Source of the DNA: an uncultured Muribaculaceae bacterium | GTDB taxonomy: Bacteria; Bacteroidota; Bacteroidia; Bacteroidales; Muribaculaceae | Direction of reading: 5' to 3' | Assembly: GCA_910586565.1 (NCBI GenBank) | Contig: CAJUIT010000025.1 | Location: 1-26,438, forward strand | DNA: 26,438 bases | Shown here: in pieces, positions 7,496 to 15,394 of the stretch | Position numbering within the stretch: the first letter of the stretch is position 1 | Layout of the letters: each line of letters opens with the position of its first letter | Program-made: the position numbers and the translations under genes | The notes under the pieces: model-generated | The model's database searches: none | What the model was told of the DNA's origin: nothing | Seen by the model: the letters and a program-made list of their open reading frames with translations, nothing else

Positions 7496-8542
7496 AAGTT
7501 TCTTGCGGCGCACAATTATATATATAATCACAGGGATGCTGATTAACGGCGTGATGGCATTGACAGGAATCAACTGCCCGCCGCCACACACTACCGAAAG
7601 CCATGCGCACAGCAGCGCTCCCCCACCCCCGAAAATTGCCGTGGCCGGGAGCAAACGCCCGTGCGACGAGGTGCCTGTTATCATGCGCGCCACGTGCGGC
7701 ATCACGAGTCCGAGAAAACCAATCGGGCCGCAAAAAGCCGTGACAATAGCAGTGAGCACACCTGAGAGCAGCAGCAGCCCGTTGCGCGTGCGCCTGATGT
7801 CAACCCCCATACTCTCGGCATACCTGCGCCCGAGCAGCATGGCATTGAGCGGTTTCACAAACAGCATCGAGAGCACCACTGCCACCAACGACAGCGGAGC
7901 GAAAACCGTAACCCGCTCCCAGGTGAGACCCGCAAACGAGCCCATCCCCCATATAACATAAGAGTGAACCCCCTGCTGAGTGGAGAAAAAGTTGAGCAAA
8001 GAAATGGCCGACGACGCCATGTAGCCGATGAGAATGCCGGCAATCAGCAACATGGCGTTCCCCCGCAGCAGCATCGAGAAAGCGAGCAACAGCAGCATCA
8101 CGGCTCCCGCGCCTGCAACAGCTCCCCCTAAAATTCCGGCGTAATAGCCCACTCCGCCACCAAGCCATCCCCCGAGACCGAGCATAACCACCGCCACGCC
8201 AAGCGATGCACCTGTCGACACGCCGAGAATCGACGGACCCGCCAACGGGTTGTTGAACGTTGTCTGCAACAGCAGGCCGGCAACTGCGAGCCCCATCCCC
8301 GCGCAGAAAGCGGTCACTATCATCGGAAGCCGCACCTCATTCACAATCATGCGTGCCACAGCCGACGCATCTCCCCCCATCAGGGCATTCCACACCTCGG
8401 CAGGAGCGATGTCAACCGTGCCACACAGCAGCAGTGCGACGGCAAGAATCAACGAAACCACAATGCCTGCAACGATGGCAATCCGCCCCCGCGCACTCCC
8501 CGGGTTGTTCTCCCGGCCCGCATTACGCAACGTTAAGTCCAT
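7493..8542 (-). CDS. FecCD/BtuC-type ABC transporter permease
   Basis: A 349-aa inner-membrane protein with about nine to ten hydrophobic segments, in the BtuC/FecCD fold that forms a homodimeric channel for iron chelates, haem or cobalamin. Family marks include LPMIVTAFCAGMGLAVAGLLLQ, NNPLAGPSILGVSTGA and GPIGFLGLVMPHVAR near the C-terminus. The gene starts 11 nt after the binding-protein stop, so it is in the same operon. It ends RRKKL, at about the usual end of the family. The stop TAG lies exactly at the end of the MITE, so the last few native residues may have been replaced. Joining the flanks with a single TA would put the permease and ATPase in one frame. Confidence 0.93.
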   Translation of the reverse strand: MDLTLRNAGRENNPGSARGRIAIVAGIVVSLILAVALLLCGTVDIAPAEVWNALMGGDASAVARMIVNEVRLPMIVTAFCAGMGLAVAGLLLQTTFNNPLAGPSILGVSTGASLGVAVVMLGLGGWLGGGVGYYAGILGGAVAGAGAVMLLLLAFSMLLRGNAMLLIAGILIGYMASSAISLLNFFSTQQGVHSYVIWGMGSFAGLTWERVTVFAPLSLVAVVLSMLFVKPLNAMLLGRRYAESMGVDIRRTRNGLLLLSGVLTAIVTAFCGPIGFLGLVMPHVARMITGTSSHGRLLPATAIFGGGGALLCAWLSVVCGGGQLIPVNAITPLISIPVIIYIIVRRKKL

Positions 8543-8553
8543 AGCCGATTCTG

Positions 8554-9708
8554 TCAGCGGGCGCGGTGAAAATATTTAAGTTTGCCACCTGTCACCTCGG
8601 GGTGGAAAATCGTGGCATACTCCATCAGAAGGCGTTCGGGATGGAACGGCGCATCCTCAAACACAGGCACTTTCGCGCTGTTGGCAACAAACACATTGCC
8701 GTTTTTGAAGGCCTTGAACTGCGTGTTAAGTAGATAGACCGAACGCAAATCATCAAGCGTGAGGTCGCGCCCGTAGGTGCGGATAAGCCAGAAATCGGCA
8801 TCGGCAGCCTTGGCATAAACCGACGAGAAATCGAGCTGAAGCGACCCCGCCGAGCGGTCGTTGCGCCAGGGATATTCAGCCCCGGCATCGGCAATGAGGG
8901 CTGCCACATAGCTGTTGCCGCCGGGCACAAACCAATAGCCGTCGGCCGGCATTTCGGTGAGCACTATCGGACGCGAGGGCGCGGCCGCCACGTTTGCGGC
9001 GATTGTGTCGTAGGCAGCCTCCACAACGTTGAATATCGAATCGGCCTTTTCAGGCACCCCGTAGAGCAGCCCGAAGAACTTCACCCATTCGGCACGCCCT
9101 TTGGGGGTGCGCTCCATGTAGTCGGCACATTCAATCACAGGCACTCCTGCGCCGTCGATAACACCGTGACCGGCATTCTCAAACGGCGACACCAGCACGG
9201 CATCGGGGGCAAGCGCCACAATCTTTTCGAGCGACGGACTCATCGACTGCCCCACGTTCACAATCTCTCCGCCGGCAATGCGCGACACAAATGGTTCGCG
9301 GGTGAAATATTCACCGTCGGCAACCCCGGCAACGGCTCCCGCCGCGCCAAGCTCGTCAATCACCCCGGCATGCACCGACGAGTAGACCAACGACCGCTCC
9401 AACGGAACATCAACTCTCACATATTCCCCTGCGGGCAAACTGTCGGGTTCCGTTCCGCGCGGCACAAGAATGTAGGAGGCCAACTGCGCCGCCGTATCCC
9501 ACGGATTGGTGATTTCAACCCTGTGGAAATCCCCCTCGTCAAAAATCTTGAGCAACGCAGCCTCACGGGTGAGCGACTGCGGAGCCACAACCGTTGCCGC
9601 ATCCTTGTCGGCACCTTTGCCACCCTTGCAGCCAACGGTAGCCAGTCCGATTCCCAACAGCATCGCGGCCAATGCCACCGGTTGCCAATATCTTTCAGTT
9701 TGTTTCAT
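8554..9708 (-). CDS. Periplasmic substrate-binding lipoprotein (FepB/BtuF-like)
   Basis: A 384-aa lipoprotein with a signal peptide and lipobox ending ATVGC at Cys27, followed by a KGGKGADKD linker. It has the class III (helical-backbone) binding-protein layout used with FecCD permeases. RSLVYSSVHAGVIDELGAAGAVAGVAD begins the N-lobe, written here only as the stretch from about residue 108. VNVGQSMSPSLEKIVALAPD is the usual lobe-1 motif, and a C-lobe (WFVPGGNSYVAALI, then AEYPW) follows. The ligand is a metal chelate, haem or corrinoid by family. No cobalamin riboswitch or receptor gene is present to decide. It lies 8 nt downstream of the S41 protease gene and 11 nt upstream of the permease gene. 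Confidence 0.9.
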   Translation of the reverse strand: MKQTERYWQPVALAAMLLGIGLATVGCKGGKGADKDAATVVAPQSLTREAALLKIFDEGDFHRVEITNPWDTAAQLASYILVPRGTEPDSLPAGEYVRVDVPLERSLVYSSVHAGVIDELGAAGAVAGVADGEYFTREPFVSRIAGGEIVNVGQSMSPSLEKIVALAPDAVLVSPFENAGHGVIDGAGVPVIECADYMERTPKGRAEWVKFFGLLYGVPEKADSIFNVVEAAYDTIAANVAAAPSRPIVLTEMPADGYWFVPGGNSYVAALIADAGAEYPWRNDRSAGSLQLDFSSVYAKAADADFWLIRTYGRDLTLDDLRSVYLLNTQFKAFKNGNVFVANSAKVPVFEDAPFHPERLLMEYATIFHPEVTGGKLKYFHRAR

Positions 9709-9716
9709 CTTGAATT

Positions 9717-10769
9717 TCAGTTAAGCAGATGATTAATTGCAAAATCGAGCATGGTGTCGCGTCCTTCAAGCGCCGCGTAGGGGTCGAGGTCGACAGCGCA
9801 CCCCTCGTCAGGCTCCACGCCAAACTCAGTGAGACGCCCCTGCGGGTCGCGCACCGGCGAGGCAGAGAAACGGATGCCCCAACCGTTGGTCAGCTCCGAC
9901 GAGAAGGGCATCCCCGACCCGCCACCTGTGGTAGCCCCCACAATGGTGGCCGTGGGGAGGCATTTCATCACCGACACAAAATTATTCGCCGCCGAGAAGG
10001 TAGAGCGGTTGCAGAGCACCACCACCGGCTTCCCCCACATTATGCGCCCCGCCTCGGCAGGGTTGAACGTGAAAGGATAAGGCTCGGAAAAGTCATCATG
10101 CCCCGGGCCGTTCTTGTGGCAGATTGTTCCGGCCACCAACGGCTCATTGATAAAGCGGGCCACAAGGGTCTCCACATTCGTCACCGAGCCGCCGCCGTTG
10201 TCGCGCACGTCGATAATCAGTCCGTCGCAAGTGGCGCAGAATGCAAGAATGGCATCGAGATTCCCCTCACCAATGCCGTAGGAGAAGCTCGAATAATGCA
10301 TGTAGCCCACATTCTGCGGCAGAATGCCATATTCTATCCCACCCAACGAGCGGTAGTTGAAATTAAAATAATATTGCTCCACTAACCGCGCGTTGTAGTT
10401 CTGCGGATAATCGCTCCACCACTTACGGTAGTAGGATGTGGCAAACGGCGTTGACAGATTGGTGTGGCCGTCGCGAAGCTCGTCGAGCATCTGCGAGCAC
10501 ACCTCAAAGAGTTCCTCGTCGGTCATCTTGTCGGATACCTGCGGAGAATATTTGGCGTGAATCTCATTCCAGTCAATCCCTTTCTGGGCAAAAAAGCAAT
10601 AATGCTCGTCGAGAATCGACCACAGCTGCTCAAAAGTGCCGCGGGGGTCGGCGGGATATTCCTCTATGTCGTGGCACCCCCCGAGCAGCGGCAGCAACAT
10701 CAGCGCCATTGCCATGCGGAGAAACGCACACACCCTCCATCGGGCAGATTTCTTTTTGTTTTCCATCAT
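9717..10769 (-). CDS. S41-family serine protease, lipoprotein (tricorn-like subtype)
   Basis: A 350-aa protein with a signal peptide and a lipobox LLGGC (Cys32), so it is probably anchored in the envelope. The S41 core is visible: an N-terminal helical part, RDGHTNLSTP with His102, LIIDVRDNGGG (184-194), and the nucleophile region NRSTFSAANNF with Ser259. The conserved Lys of CtpA-type proteases (VGxKTxGKG) is replaced by VGATTGGGSG. Together with the DGHT histidine, this fits the tricorn-core-like subgroup. No PDZ domain is obvious. Two adjacent ATGs (10769 and 10766) could start it. It begins 4 nt after the stop of the DUF3316-like gene and ends 8 nt before the binding lipoprotein, so co-transcription is likely. 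The substrate is unknown. Confidence 0.88.
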   Translation of the reverse strand: MMENKKKSARWRVCAFLRMAMALMLLPLLGGCHDIEEYPADPRGTFEQLWSILDEHYCFFAQKGIDWNEIHAKYSPQVSDKMTDEELFEVCSQMLDELRDGHTNLSTPFATSYYRKWWSDYPQNYNARLVEQYYFNFNYRSLGGIEYGILPQNVGYMHYSSFSYGIGEGNLDAILAFCATCDGLIIDVRDNGGGSVTNVETLVARFINEPLVAGTICHKNGPGHDDFSEPYPFTFNPAEAGRIMWGKPVVVLCNRSTFSAANNFVSVMKCLPTATIVGATTGGGSGMPFSSELTNGWGIRFSASPVRDPQGRLTEFGVEPDEGCAVDLDPYAALEGRDTMLDFAINHLLN

Positions 10770-10773
10770 ATCT

Positions 10774-11670
10774 TTAATAAACCCACTCGATGTTCTTCAT
10801 GTCGGGCATCCCCTTGCGCGGCGACACCGAGAACCAGTCGCCCGTCACACCGATTACGAATGAATAAGAGAAAATGCGTGTTGTTATGTGATTCACCTCC
10901 GATGAGAGTATGCGCGAACGGAACCCCACCCTGAGCCTTGTAGTGGCGAAATCGAGGTCGGCGGTCACCAGATTATCCCAGCGGAACAGATTCCCCGGCC
11001 ATGCCCAATGAGCGAGCCCGTGGCGATTGCCGAGATAAATTTCATAGTAAAGCTCATCATATTCGGGAGAGAAGAAAGCCCCGGTGAGTGGCAGGGTAGT
11101 TTGCCAACGGAACATCACTGGGAGTCGCCAAAGTCGGGTGCTCCACGTTGCATAACCCGTTGCGTTGAGGGTGATGTCGGCCTTGGCGGTGGCGGGATTG
11201 TTGCCGTTGCGCGAGTTGTAGAGCCCACCGAGGTCGGCACCGGCACTCCCGCCTGCGGCCACCGAAAAGCCGTGGGGAAGTCGCCAGAGGTGAAGCATAC
11301 CCCACGAGGCCGAAAGGTTGGCATAGTACATCTCGGCATTCCCTGCTGGATTCTGCGTGCCGTTCACCTCCACACCAATCTGAAGCTGCTGCCTCCACCC
11401 CGAAGGATTGAATTTCATGGCTTGCAGACGCTCGTAGGTGAAGGAGGCGTTCCACCCGGTGTATTTAAGCGGCGACAGATAGGTGTCGGCCACATGTGCC
11501 GACCCCGCGTCGAGCATAAACGATGAGTTAACCGGCCTCAGCACCTCTCCTTCGCCGGCATCATCGCCCGTGGCAGCAGCAGCCGGGAAGCACCACATCG
11601 CGGTCGCCATAATGGCGGCCACGATGCGCGAAACCCGTGTAGGTGTTATTTTCAAAATTCTGTTGTTCAT
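10774..11670 (-). CDS. DUF3316-like exported protein of the envelope
   Basis: A 298-aa protein with a signal peptide (MNNRILKITP, then a hydrophobic stretch to PAAAATG). The sequence has alternating aromatic beta-strands such as SFMLDAGSAHVADTYLSPL, YTGWNASFTYERLQAMKFNP, SWGMLHLWRLPHGFSV, LYYEIYLGN and the terminal VIGVTGDWFSV. These match Bacteroidales DUF3316 proteins as I recall them and suggest a beta-barrel or related outer-membrane protein. The frame is open upstream to 11868 through the end of parC. The ATG at 11670 is chosen because the signal peptide begins there, 31 nt after the parC stop. It follows parC and precedes an S41 protease in the same operon. The function is unknown. Confidence 0.8.
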   Translation of the reverse strand: MNNRILKITPTRVSRIVAAIMATAMWCFPAAAATGDDAGEGEVLRPVNSSFMLDAGSAHVADTYLSPLKYTGWNASFTYERLQAMKFNPSGWRQQLQIGVEVNGTQNPAGNAEMYYANLSASWGMLHLWRLPHGFSVAAGGSAGADLGGLYNSRNGNNPATAKADITLNATGYATWSTRLWRLPVMFRWQTTLPLTGAFFSPEYDELYYEIYLGNRHGLAHWAWPGNLFRWDNLVTADLDFATTRLRVGFRSRILSSEVNHITTRIFSYSFVIGVTGDWFSVSPRKGMPDMKNIEWVY

Positions 11671-11701
11671 TTGCGTTGCTGTTGCAGCCGGTGTGGCCGA
11701 A

Positions 11702-14482
11702 TCAGAAAATTCGTTGCTGCCCGGTGATTTCGTCGCGAATCTCATCGTCGGAGACATCGGGAGCACCCCCCTCATCGGTCGTTTCGGTGTTCTCCTCATC
11801 TGCCCCTTCGGGAGCCTCCTGAGGGGTTTCGTCGTTCTCGGCGGCGGCAGCAACGGGGTTCGGTTCAATCTCCGTCACGCTGTCGATGGAGAAAGTGGTG
11901 AGTCGTTTCCCTTTTGCCTTGAACGACTTGGTGCCGATAAACTCGGCGGCGTCGACCAGCAGCGGTTCGCGGAAAGCGTCGGCACCGGCAAATTTCACCT
12001 CAAAGCGCGCTCCGGGAGTGTCGGAAAGCAGAATCAGCGTCGATGCCGTGTTCTCACCCAGATAGCGCTGACGTCGGGTGCTCTCCTCAAAGGTGAAACG
12101 TTTTATGTAGGGGTAGCCCTGGTCGGCATCGTTGAGAATTGCCGTCCACACATGGTTGGGACGGAATTTCTCCAGCCGCAGGATATTGTCGTCATAATGG
12201 TTAGCGGCATCGAATGAGGTACAATAATACTCCCCTGTTTTCGTAATCACCAGAATCATGTCGGTGCCTCCGAATTCGCCGAGATAACGGCCGCGGCCGT
12301 CGTAGTTCAGCCTCAGCACATCTGGGTCGAACCACACCTGGCGCCCTCCGAGAGTCGAAGAGCCCTTCTCCTTGAGGGTGAAACGGTGCACTTCGTTGCG
12401 GGTCACGATATTACCCTGCGACTGCTTCCCCTTGATGGCAAGTTCGCTGAAATCAACGTCGAACTGCAACATTTTCAGGCGGGGCTTTGGCTTCAGGGTC
12501 ACCTTCACGATTTCAGCCTCCCCGTTGGGGTTGGCCGAGAACCATGCGATGCGCGAACCCGGCTTACCTTGCGTGAGGTTGTATTCCTTGTCGCGTGTAA
12601 CCCCCGTCACAGCAAAACGTTTCATGTAGAACGTGCCGGTTCCCGGGGTGTCGGCCACAGGTTTGCCATCCTGATATATCACGTTGTAGATGGTGCGGGT
12701 GTCGTTCTTGGTGAACAGTCCGATGTGGCGGATGTTTTTCCCCACGAAGAGCTTCTCGGCCACGCGCACCACCTTGTAGCGCCCATCGTTGTAGAATATT
12801 ATCACATCGTCGAGCAGCGAGCAGTTGAACAGATATTCATCCTTTTTGAGCGATGTGCCGATGAAACCCTCATCGCGGTTGAAATAGAGCTTTTCGTTGG
12901 CTTCGGCCACGCGCGATGCCTGGATGTTGTCGAAACCGCGTATCACAGTGCGACGCGGGAACCGCTCGCCGTAGCGCTCCTTCAGCCCGCGGAACCACTC
13001 GATGGTGTAGTCGGTGAGGTGGTCGAGCTTGTTGAGCAAATCGGCAATACGCTCGTTGTAGAGGGCAATCTGCCGGTCGGCATCCTGCGAGCTGAACTTC
13101 AGGATGCGCTTCATCTTAATCTCGAACAGGCGCTTCAAATCGTCGTCGGTGATGTCGCGCTGCAACTTGGGCAGGAACGGGGTGAGCCGCAGGCGCAGGT
13201 GGTCCATCACCTGCTCGATAGTCTCCCCTTGCTCGAATTCGCGGTCTTTATAGATGCGCTCCTCGATGAAAATGCGCTCGAGCGACGCGAAATGCAGCAA
13301 CTCGCGCACCTCACCCAACTGAATCTCAAGCTCGCGGCGCAGAAGTTCGCGGGTGCGGTCGGCACTGTGGCGCAGCAGAGCGCCCACGGTTAGGAAGTGG
13401 GGCTTGTTCTCCGAAATCACGCAACAGTTAGGCGAGATGGCCACCTCGCAATCGGTGAACGCATAAAGGGCATCGATAGTCTTGTCCGACGATGTGCCGG
13501 GGAGCAGGTGCACCAGTATGTTGGCATGCTCGGCGGTGTTGTCGTCAACCTTGCGAATCTTTATTTTCCCCTTCTCGAATGCTTTCAGAATCGAATCGAT
13601 TACCGCGCGGGTTGTCTTGCCAAACGGAATTTCGGTGATGGCAAGGGTCTTGTTGTCGATTTTCTCGATTTTGGCCCTCACTTTCACCACCCCGCCGCGC
13701 TCGCCGTCGTTGTAGCGGCTCACGTCGATGAATCCACCAGTGATGAAATCGGGATAGAGTTCGAACTCCTCGCCGCTCAGATAGGCCACGCAGGCATCCA
13801 GAATCTCGTTGAAGTTGTGAGGCAGGATTTTCGACGACAACCCCACAGCGATACCCTCCACTCCCTGAAACAGCAGCAGCGGGAACTTCACCGGGAGGGT
13901 CACAGGCTCTTTCTTGCGGCCGTCGTAGGAGGGTACCCAGTCGGTTATTTTGGCGTTATAGAGGGTGTCGAGCGCGAAAGGGGACAGACGGGCCTCGATA
14001 TAACGGCCTGCGGCGGCATCATCGCCCGTGAGGATATTACCCCAGTTACCCTGCGTCTCTACCAGCAGCTCCTTCTGCCCCAACTGCACGAGCGCATCCT
14101 TAATCGAGGCATCGCCGTGGGGGTGATACTGCATGGTGTTGCCCACAATGTTGGCAACTTTGTTGAAACGCCCGTCGTCGAGGGTTTTCATCGAATGGAG
14201 TATGCGGCGCTGCACGGGCTTGAGGCCGTCGTCGATATGGGGCACGGCGCGTTCCAGGATTACGTAGGAGGCATAATCGAGAAACCAATTGCGATACATT
14301 CCCCCAAGGCGCAGACGCGCCGCTTCGGTGCCTATCACAGGGGGAAGGTTCTCTACCTCCTCCTCAACGGCATCGGCAATCTCATCGGTCTCCACCTCCT
14401 CACCAACAGGCAGGTTATCGGCCGCGGCATCTTCATTTCGGTTATCTTCGGGTGGTAAAGTAGTGTTAAGGTCGTCAGACAT
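11702..14482 (-). CDS. parC: DNA topoisomerase IV subunit A (ParC)
   Basis: A 926-aa type IIA topoisomerase subunit that cuts and rejoins DNA to separate linked daughter chromosomes. It has an acidic, disordered N-terminal tail (about 1-48), the winged-helix breakage domain with DYASYVILERAVPHIDDGLK, the HPHGD motif, and AAAGRY with the catalytic tyrosine at about Tyr161. A coiled tower and a divergent C-terminal beta-pinwheel with GRYLGEFGGTD-like blades follow, then another acidic Glu/Asp-rich tail. Length and lack of canonical GyrA boxes favour ParC over GyrA. The position matching GyrA Ser83 is Ala here (HPHGDASIKD), which I take as native. The ATG at 14482 is preferred to a TTG at 14527. 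It heads the minus-strand operon; parE is not in the window. Confidence 0.92.
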   Translation of the reverse strand: MSDDLNTTLPPEDNRNEDAAADNLPVGEEVETDEIADAVEEEVENLPPVIGTEAARLRLGGMYRNWFLDYASYVILERAVPHIDDGLKPVQRRILHSMKTLDDGRFNKVANIVGNTMQYHPHGDASIKDALVQLGQKELLVETQGNWGNILTGDDAAAGRYIEARLSPFALDTLYNAKITDWVPSYDGRKKEPVTLPVKFPLLLFQGVEGIAVGLSSKILPHNFNEILDACVAYLSGEEFELYPDFITGGFIDVSRYNDGERGGVVKVRAKIEKIDNKTLAITEIPFGKTTRAVIDSILKAFEKGKIKIRKVDDNTAEHANILVHLLPGTSSDKTIDALYAFTDCEVAISPNCCVISENKPHFLTVGALLRHSADRTRELLRRELEIQLGEVRELLHFASLERIFIEERIYKDREFEQGETIEQVMDHLRLRLTPFLPKLQRDITDDDLKRLFEIKMKRILKFSSQDADRQIALYNERIADLLNKLDHLTDYTIEWFRGLKERYGERFPRRTVIRGFDNIQASRVAEANEKLYFNRDEGFIGTSLKKDEYLFNCSLLDDVIIFYNDGRYKVVRVAEKLFVGKNIRHIGLFTKNDTRTIYNVIYQDGKPVADTPGTGTFYMKRFAVTGVTRDKEYNLTQGKPGSRIAWFSANPNGEAEIVKVTLKPKPRLKMLQFDVDFSELAIKGKQSQGNIVTRNEVHRFTLKEKGSSTLGGRQVWFDPDVLRLNYDGRGRYLGEFGGTDMILVITKTGEYYCTSFDAANHYDDNILRLEKFRPNHVWTAILNDADQGYPYIKRFTFEESTRRQRYLGENTASTLILLSDTPGARFEVKFAGADAFREPLLVDAAEFIGTKSFKAKGKRLTTFSIDSVTEIEPNPVAAAAENDETPQEAPEGADEENTETTDEGGAPDVSDDEIRDEITGQQRIF

Positions 14483-14565
14483 CTGTCGTGTTTTTTCCGG
14501 CAGCTGAAATTTCCGGTTATCCCTCAATCTCTCTGCACATGTTTCGTTATTAATAACTTCTCATG

Positions 14566-14573
14566 CAAAGATA
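14566..14573 (-). promoter_or_regulatory. -7 element of the parC operon promoter
   Basis: On the minus strand it reads TATCTTTG followed by CA, a full match to TAnnTTTG. A TTTT/TTTC stretch lies at the -33 distance instead of TTTG. The predicted start near 14560 gives a leader of about 78 nt to the ATG at 14482. Just upstream is a CGAA-n5-TTCG dyad. The element is partly inside the first 62-bp repeat copy. Confidence 0.6.
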
Positions 14574-14631
14574 CGAAGTATTTTCGACGAAAAAAATAGC
14601 AAATGTCGGCCAACGGCCGGTTTGCGGCGGC
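14570..14631. repeat. 62-bp direct repeat, copy 1
   Basis: It matches copy 2 (14655-14716) at 59 of 62 bases. Each copy contains a hairpin (GCAAA, CGGCC-aac-GGCCG, TTTGC). Read on the minus strand, a T-run (TATTTTTTTCG) follows it, then a CGAA/TTCG dyad. Copy 1 also abuts the parC -7 element. Confidence 0.85.
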
Positions 14632-14654
14632 GCAGCCGATTTTATTGAGTCAAC

Positions 14655-14716
14655 GATACGAAGAATCTTCGACGAAAAAAATAGCAAAAGTCGGCCAACG
14701 GCCGGTTTGCGGCGGC
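14655..14716. repeat. 62-bp direct repeat, copy 2
   Basis: The second copy starts 85 nt after the first, with three substitutions. It keeps the hairpin and T-run. Its -7 equivalent reads TATCGTTG on the minus strand, one base off the consensus, so its promoter activity may be lost or weaker. Confidence 0.85.
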
Positions 14717-14839
14717 TAAAACAGATTAATTCAGCCAACGATGCCGGAGCTTGCGGTTCATTCAACAGCACCCCCGGCCGAAGCGGGCAACTTTTTCGCC
14801 ACTTTTTATGCTGTGTCACAATGAAAATGTCGGCAAAAA

Positions 14840-14871
14840 TTTGCGCACTCCGAAAAATATCTGTAATTTTG
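14840..14871 (+). promoter_or_regulatory. Promoter of rpsU (Bacteroidota -33/-7)
   Basis: TTTG (14840-14843), 20 nt, then TAATTTTG (14864-14871). Both boxes and the spacing match the consensus exactly. The predicted start near 14877 leaves a leader of about 94 nt before the rpsU ATG. Confidence 0.8.
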
Positions 14872-14970
14872 CCCCGCTAAAGCGCAACAAGGCAACGGGA
14901 TGGCCGCTTTGCAGGCTGACCCTCACCCGAATAGAATTAAAAAAAACAAAAAAAATAAGACCTACAGAAA

Positions 14971-15162
14971 ATGATTATCGTACAAGTTAAAGAAGGCGAC
15001 AACATCGAAAAAGCTCTCAAGAAATTCAAGCGCAAATTTGAAAAGACCGGCATCGTGAAGGAACTCCGTAGCCGTCAGGCATTTGAAAAGCCCTCAGTCA
15101 CCAACCGCAAAAAGATGATGAAGGCTGTTTACGTGCAGAAGCTGCGCCTGGTTGAGGAATAA
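14971..15162 (+). CDS. rpsU: 30S ribosomal protein bS21
   Basis: A 63-aa basic protein beginning MIIVQVKEGDNIEKALKKFK, with the conserved KRKFEKTGI and RSRQAFEKPSV segments of bS21. It sits at the 3' end of 16S rRNA on the small subunit. In Bacteroidia, bS21 together with bS6 and bS18 is known to hide the anti-Shine-Dalgarno sequence. No Shine-Dalgarno site precedes this ATG; the upstream 30 nt are A-rich. It is the first gene of the bS21-recombinase-HPF cluster, has its own consensus promoter and is followed by a hairpin that may partly end transcription. Confidence 0.97.
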   Translation: MIIVQVKEGDNIEKALKKFKRKFEKTGIVKELRSRQAFEKPSVTNRKKMMKAVYVQKLRLVEE

Positions 15163-15211
15163 TTCCTCAACCACGGCACAACTGCCTTTTCCACGCTTGC
15201 CAAATTGGCTG

Positions 15212-15249
15212 AAACGCGCCCTGATGTCGGGCGTTTGAAATTCATTTTT
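15212..15249 (+). terminator. Probable (possibly partial) terminator after rpsU
   Basis: AAACG-cg-CCC (15212-15221) pairs with GGGCGTTT (15229-15236), with a 2-nt bulge. TTTTT follows at 15245-15249. It lies about 50 nt after the rpsU stop and before a separate promoter for the recombinase gene. Confidence 0.5.
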
Positions 15250-15270
15250 CAAGAAATTTCCATCCCGAAA

Positions 15271-15302
15271 TTTGGAAATGACAAAAGATTGCCCTAACTT
15301 CG
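15271..15302 (+). promoter_or_regulatory. Candidate promoter of the recombinase-hpf genes
   Basis: TTTG (15271-15274), 20 nt, then TAACTTCG (15295-15302), which differs from TAnnTTTG at one base. The predicted start near 15308 gives a leader of about 87 nt to the ATG at 15395. Confidence 0.5.
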
Positions 15303-15394
15303 TGTGCAGGTGAAAGCCCCGGCCGACACCTCGGTTTAAATAAGGCACCTCCGCCCTCCCCCGTTGGAAAGCGCGGATAACACACGAAGCGACA

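Larger units (their letters stand above)
14528..14970. other. Divergent intergenic region between parC and rpsU
   Basis: This is a 443-nt region without a gene. It holds the parC -7 element (14566-14573, minus), two copies of a 62-bp repeat (14570-14631 and 14655-14716) and the complete rpsU promoter (14840-14871, plus). A CCCG/CGGG dyad with a following T-run lies around 14767-14795. The small open frames here (for example 14563-14880) run through the repeats and have no protein-like features. Confidence 0.6.

Noticed and set aside
9700..9720. Cobalamin riboswitch controlling the binding protein-permease-ATPase genes
   Set aside because: Only 8 nt separate the protease and binding-protein genes, so there is no room, and no such box is seen in the parC leader either. 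The ligand stays undetermined.
11671..11868. Upstream extension of the DUF3316-like frame into parC
   Set aside because: The signal peptide starts at 11670, and the extension is a shifted reading of the parC C-terminal acidic tail.
14563..14880. Small ORF across the parC-rpsU intergenic region
   Set aside because: It runs through both 62-bp repeats and the rpsU promoter, so its openness is a by-product of the repeat, and it shows no protein features.
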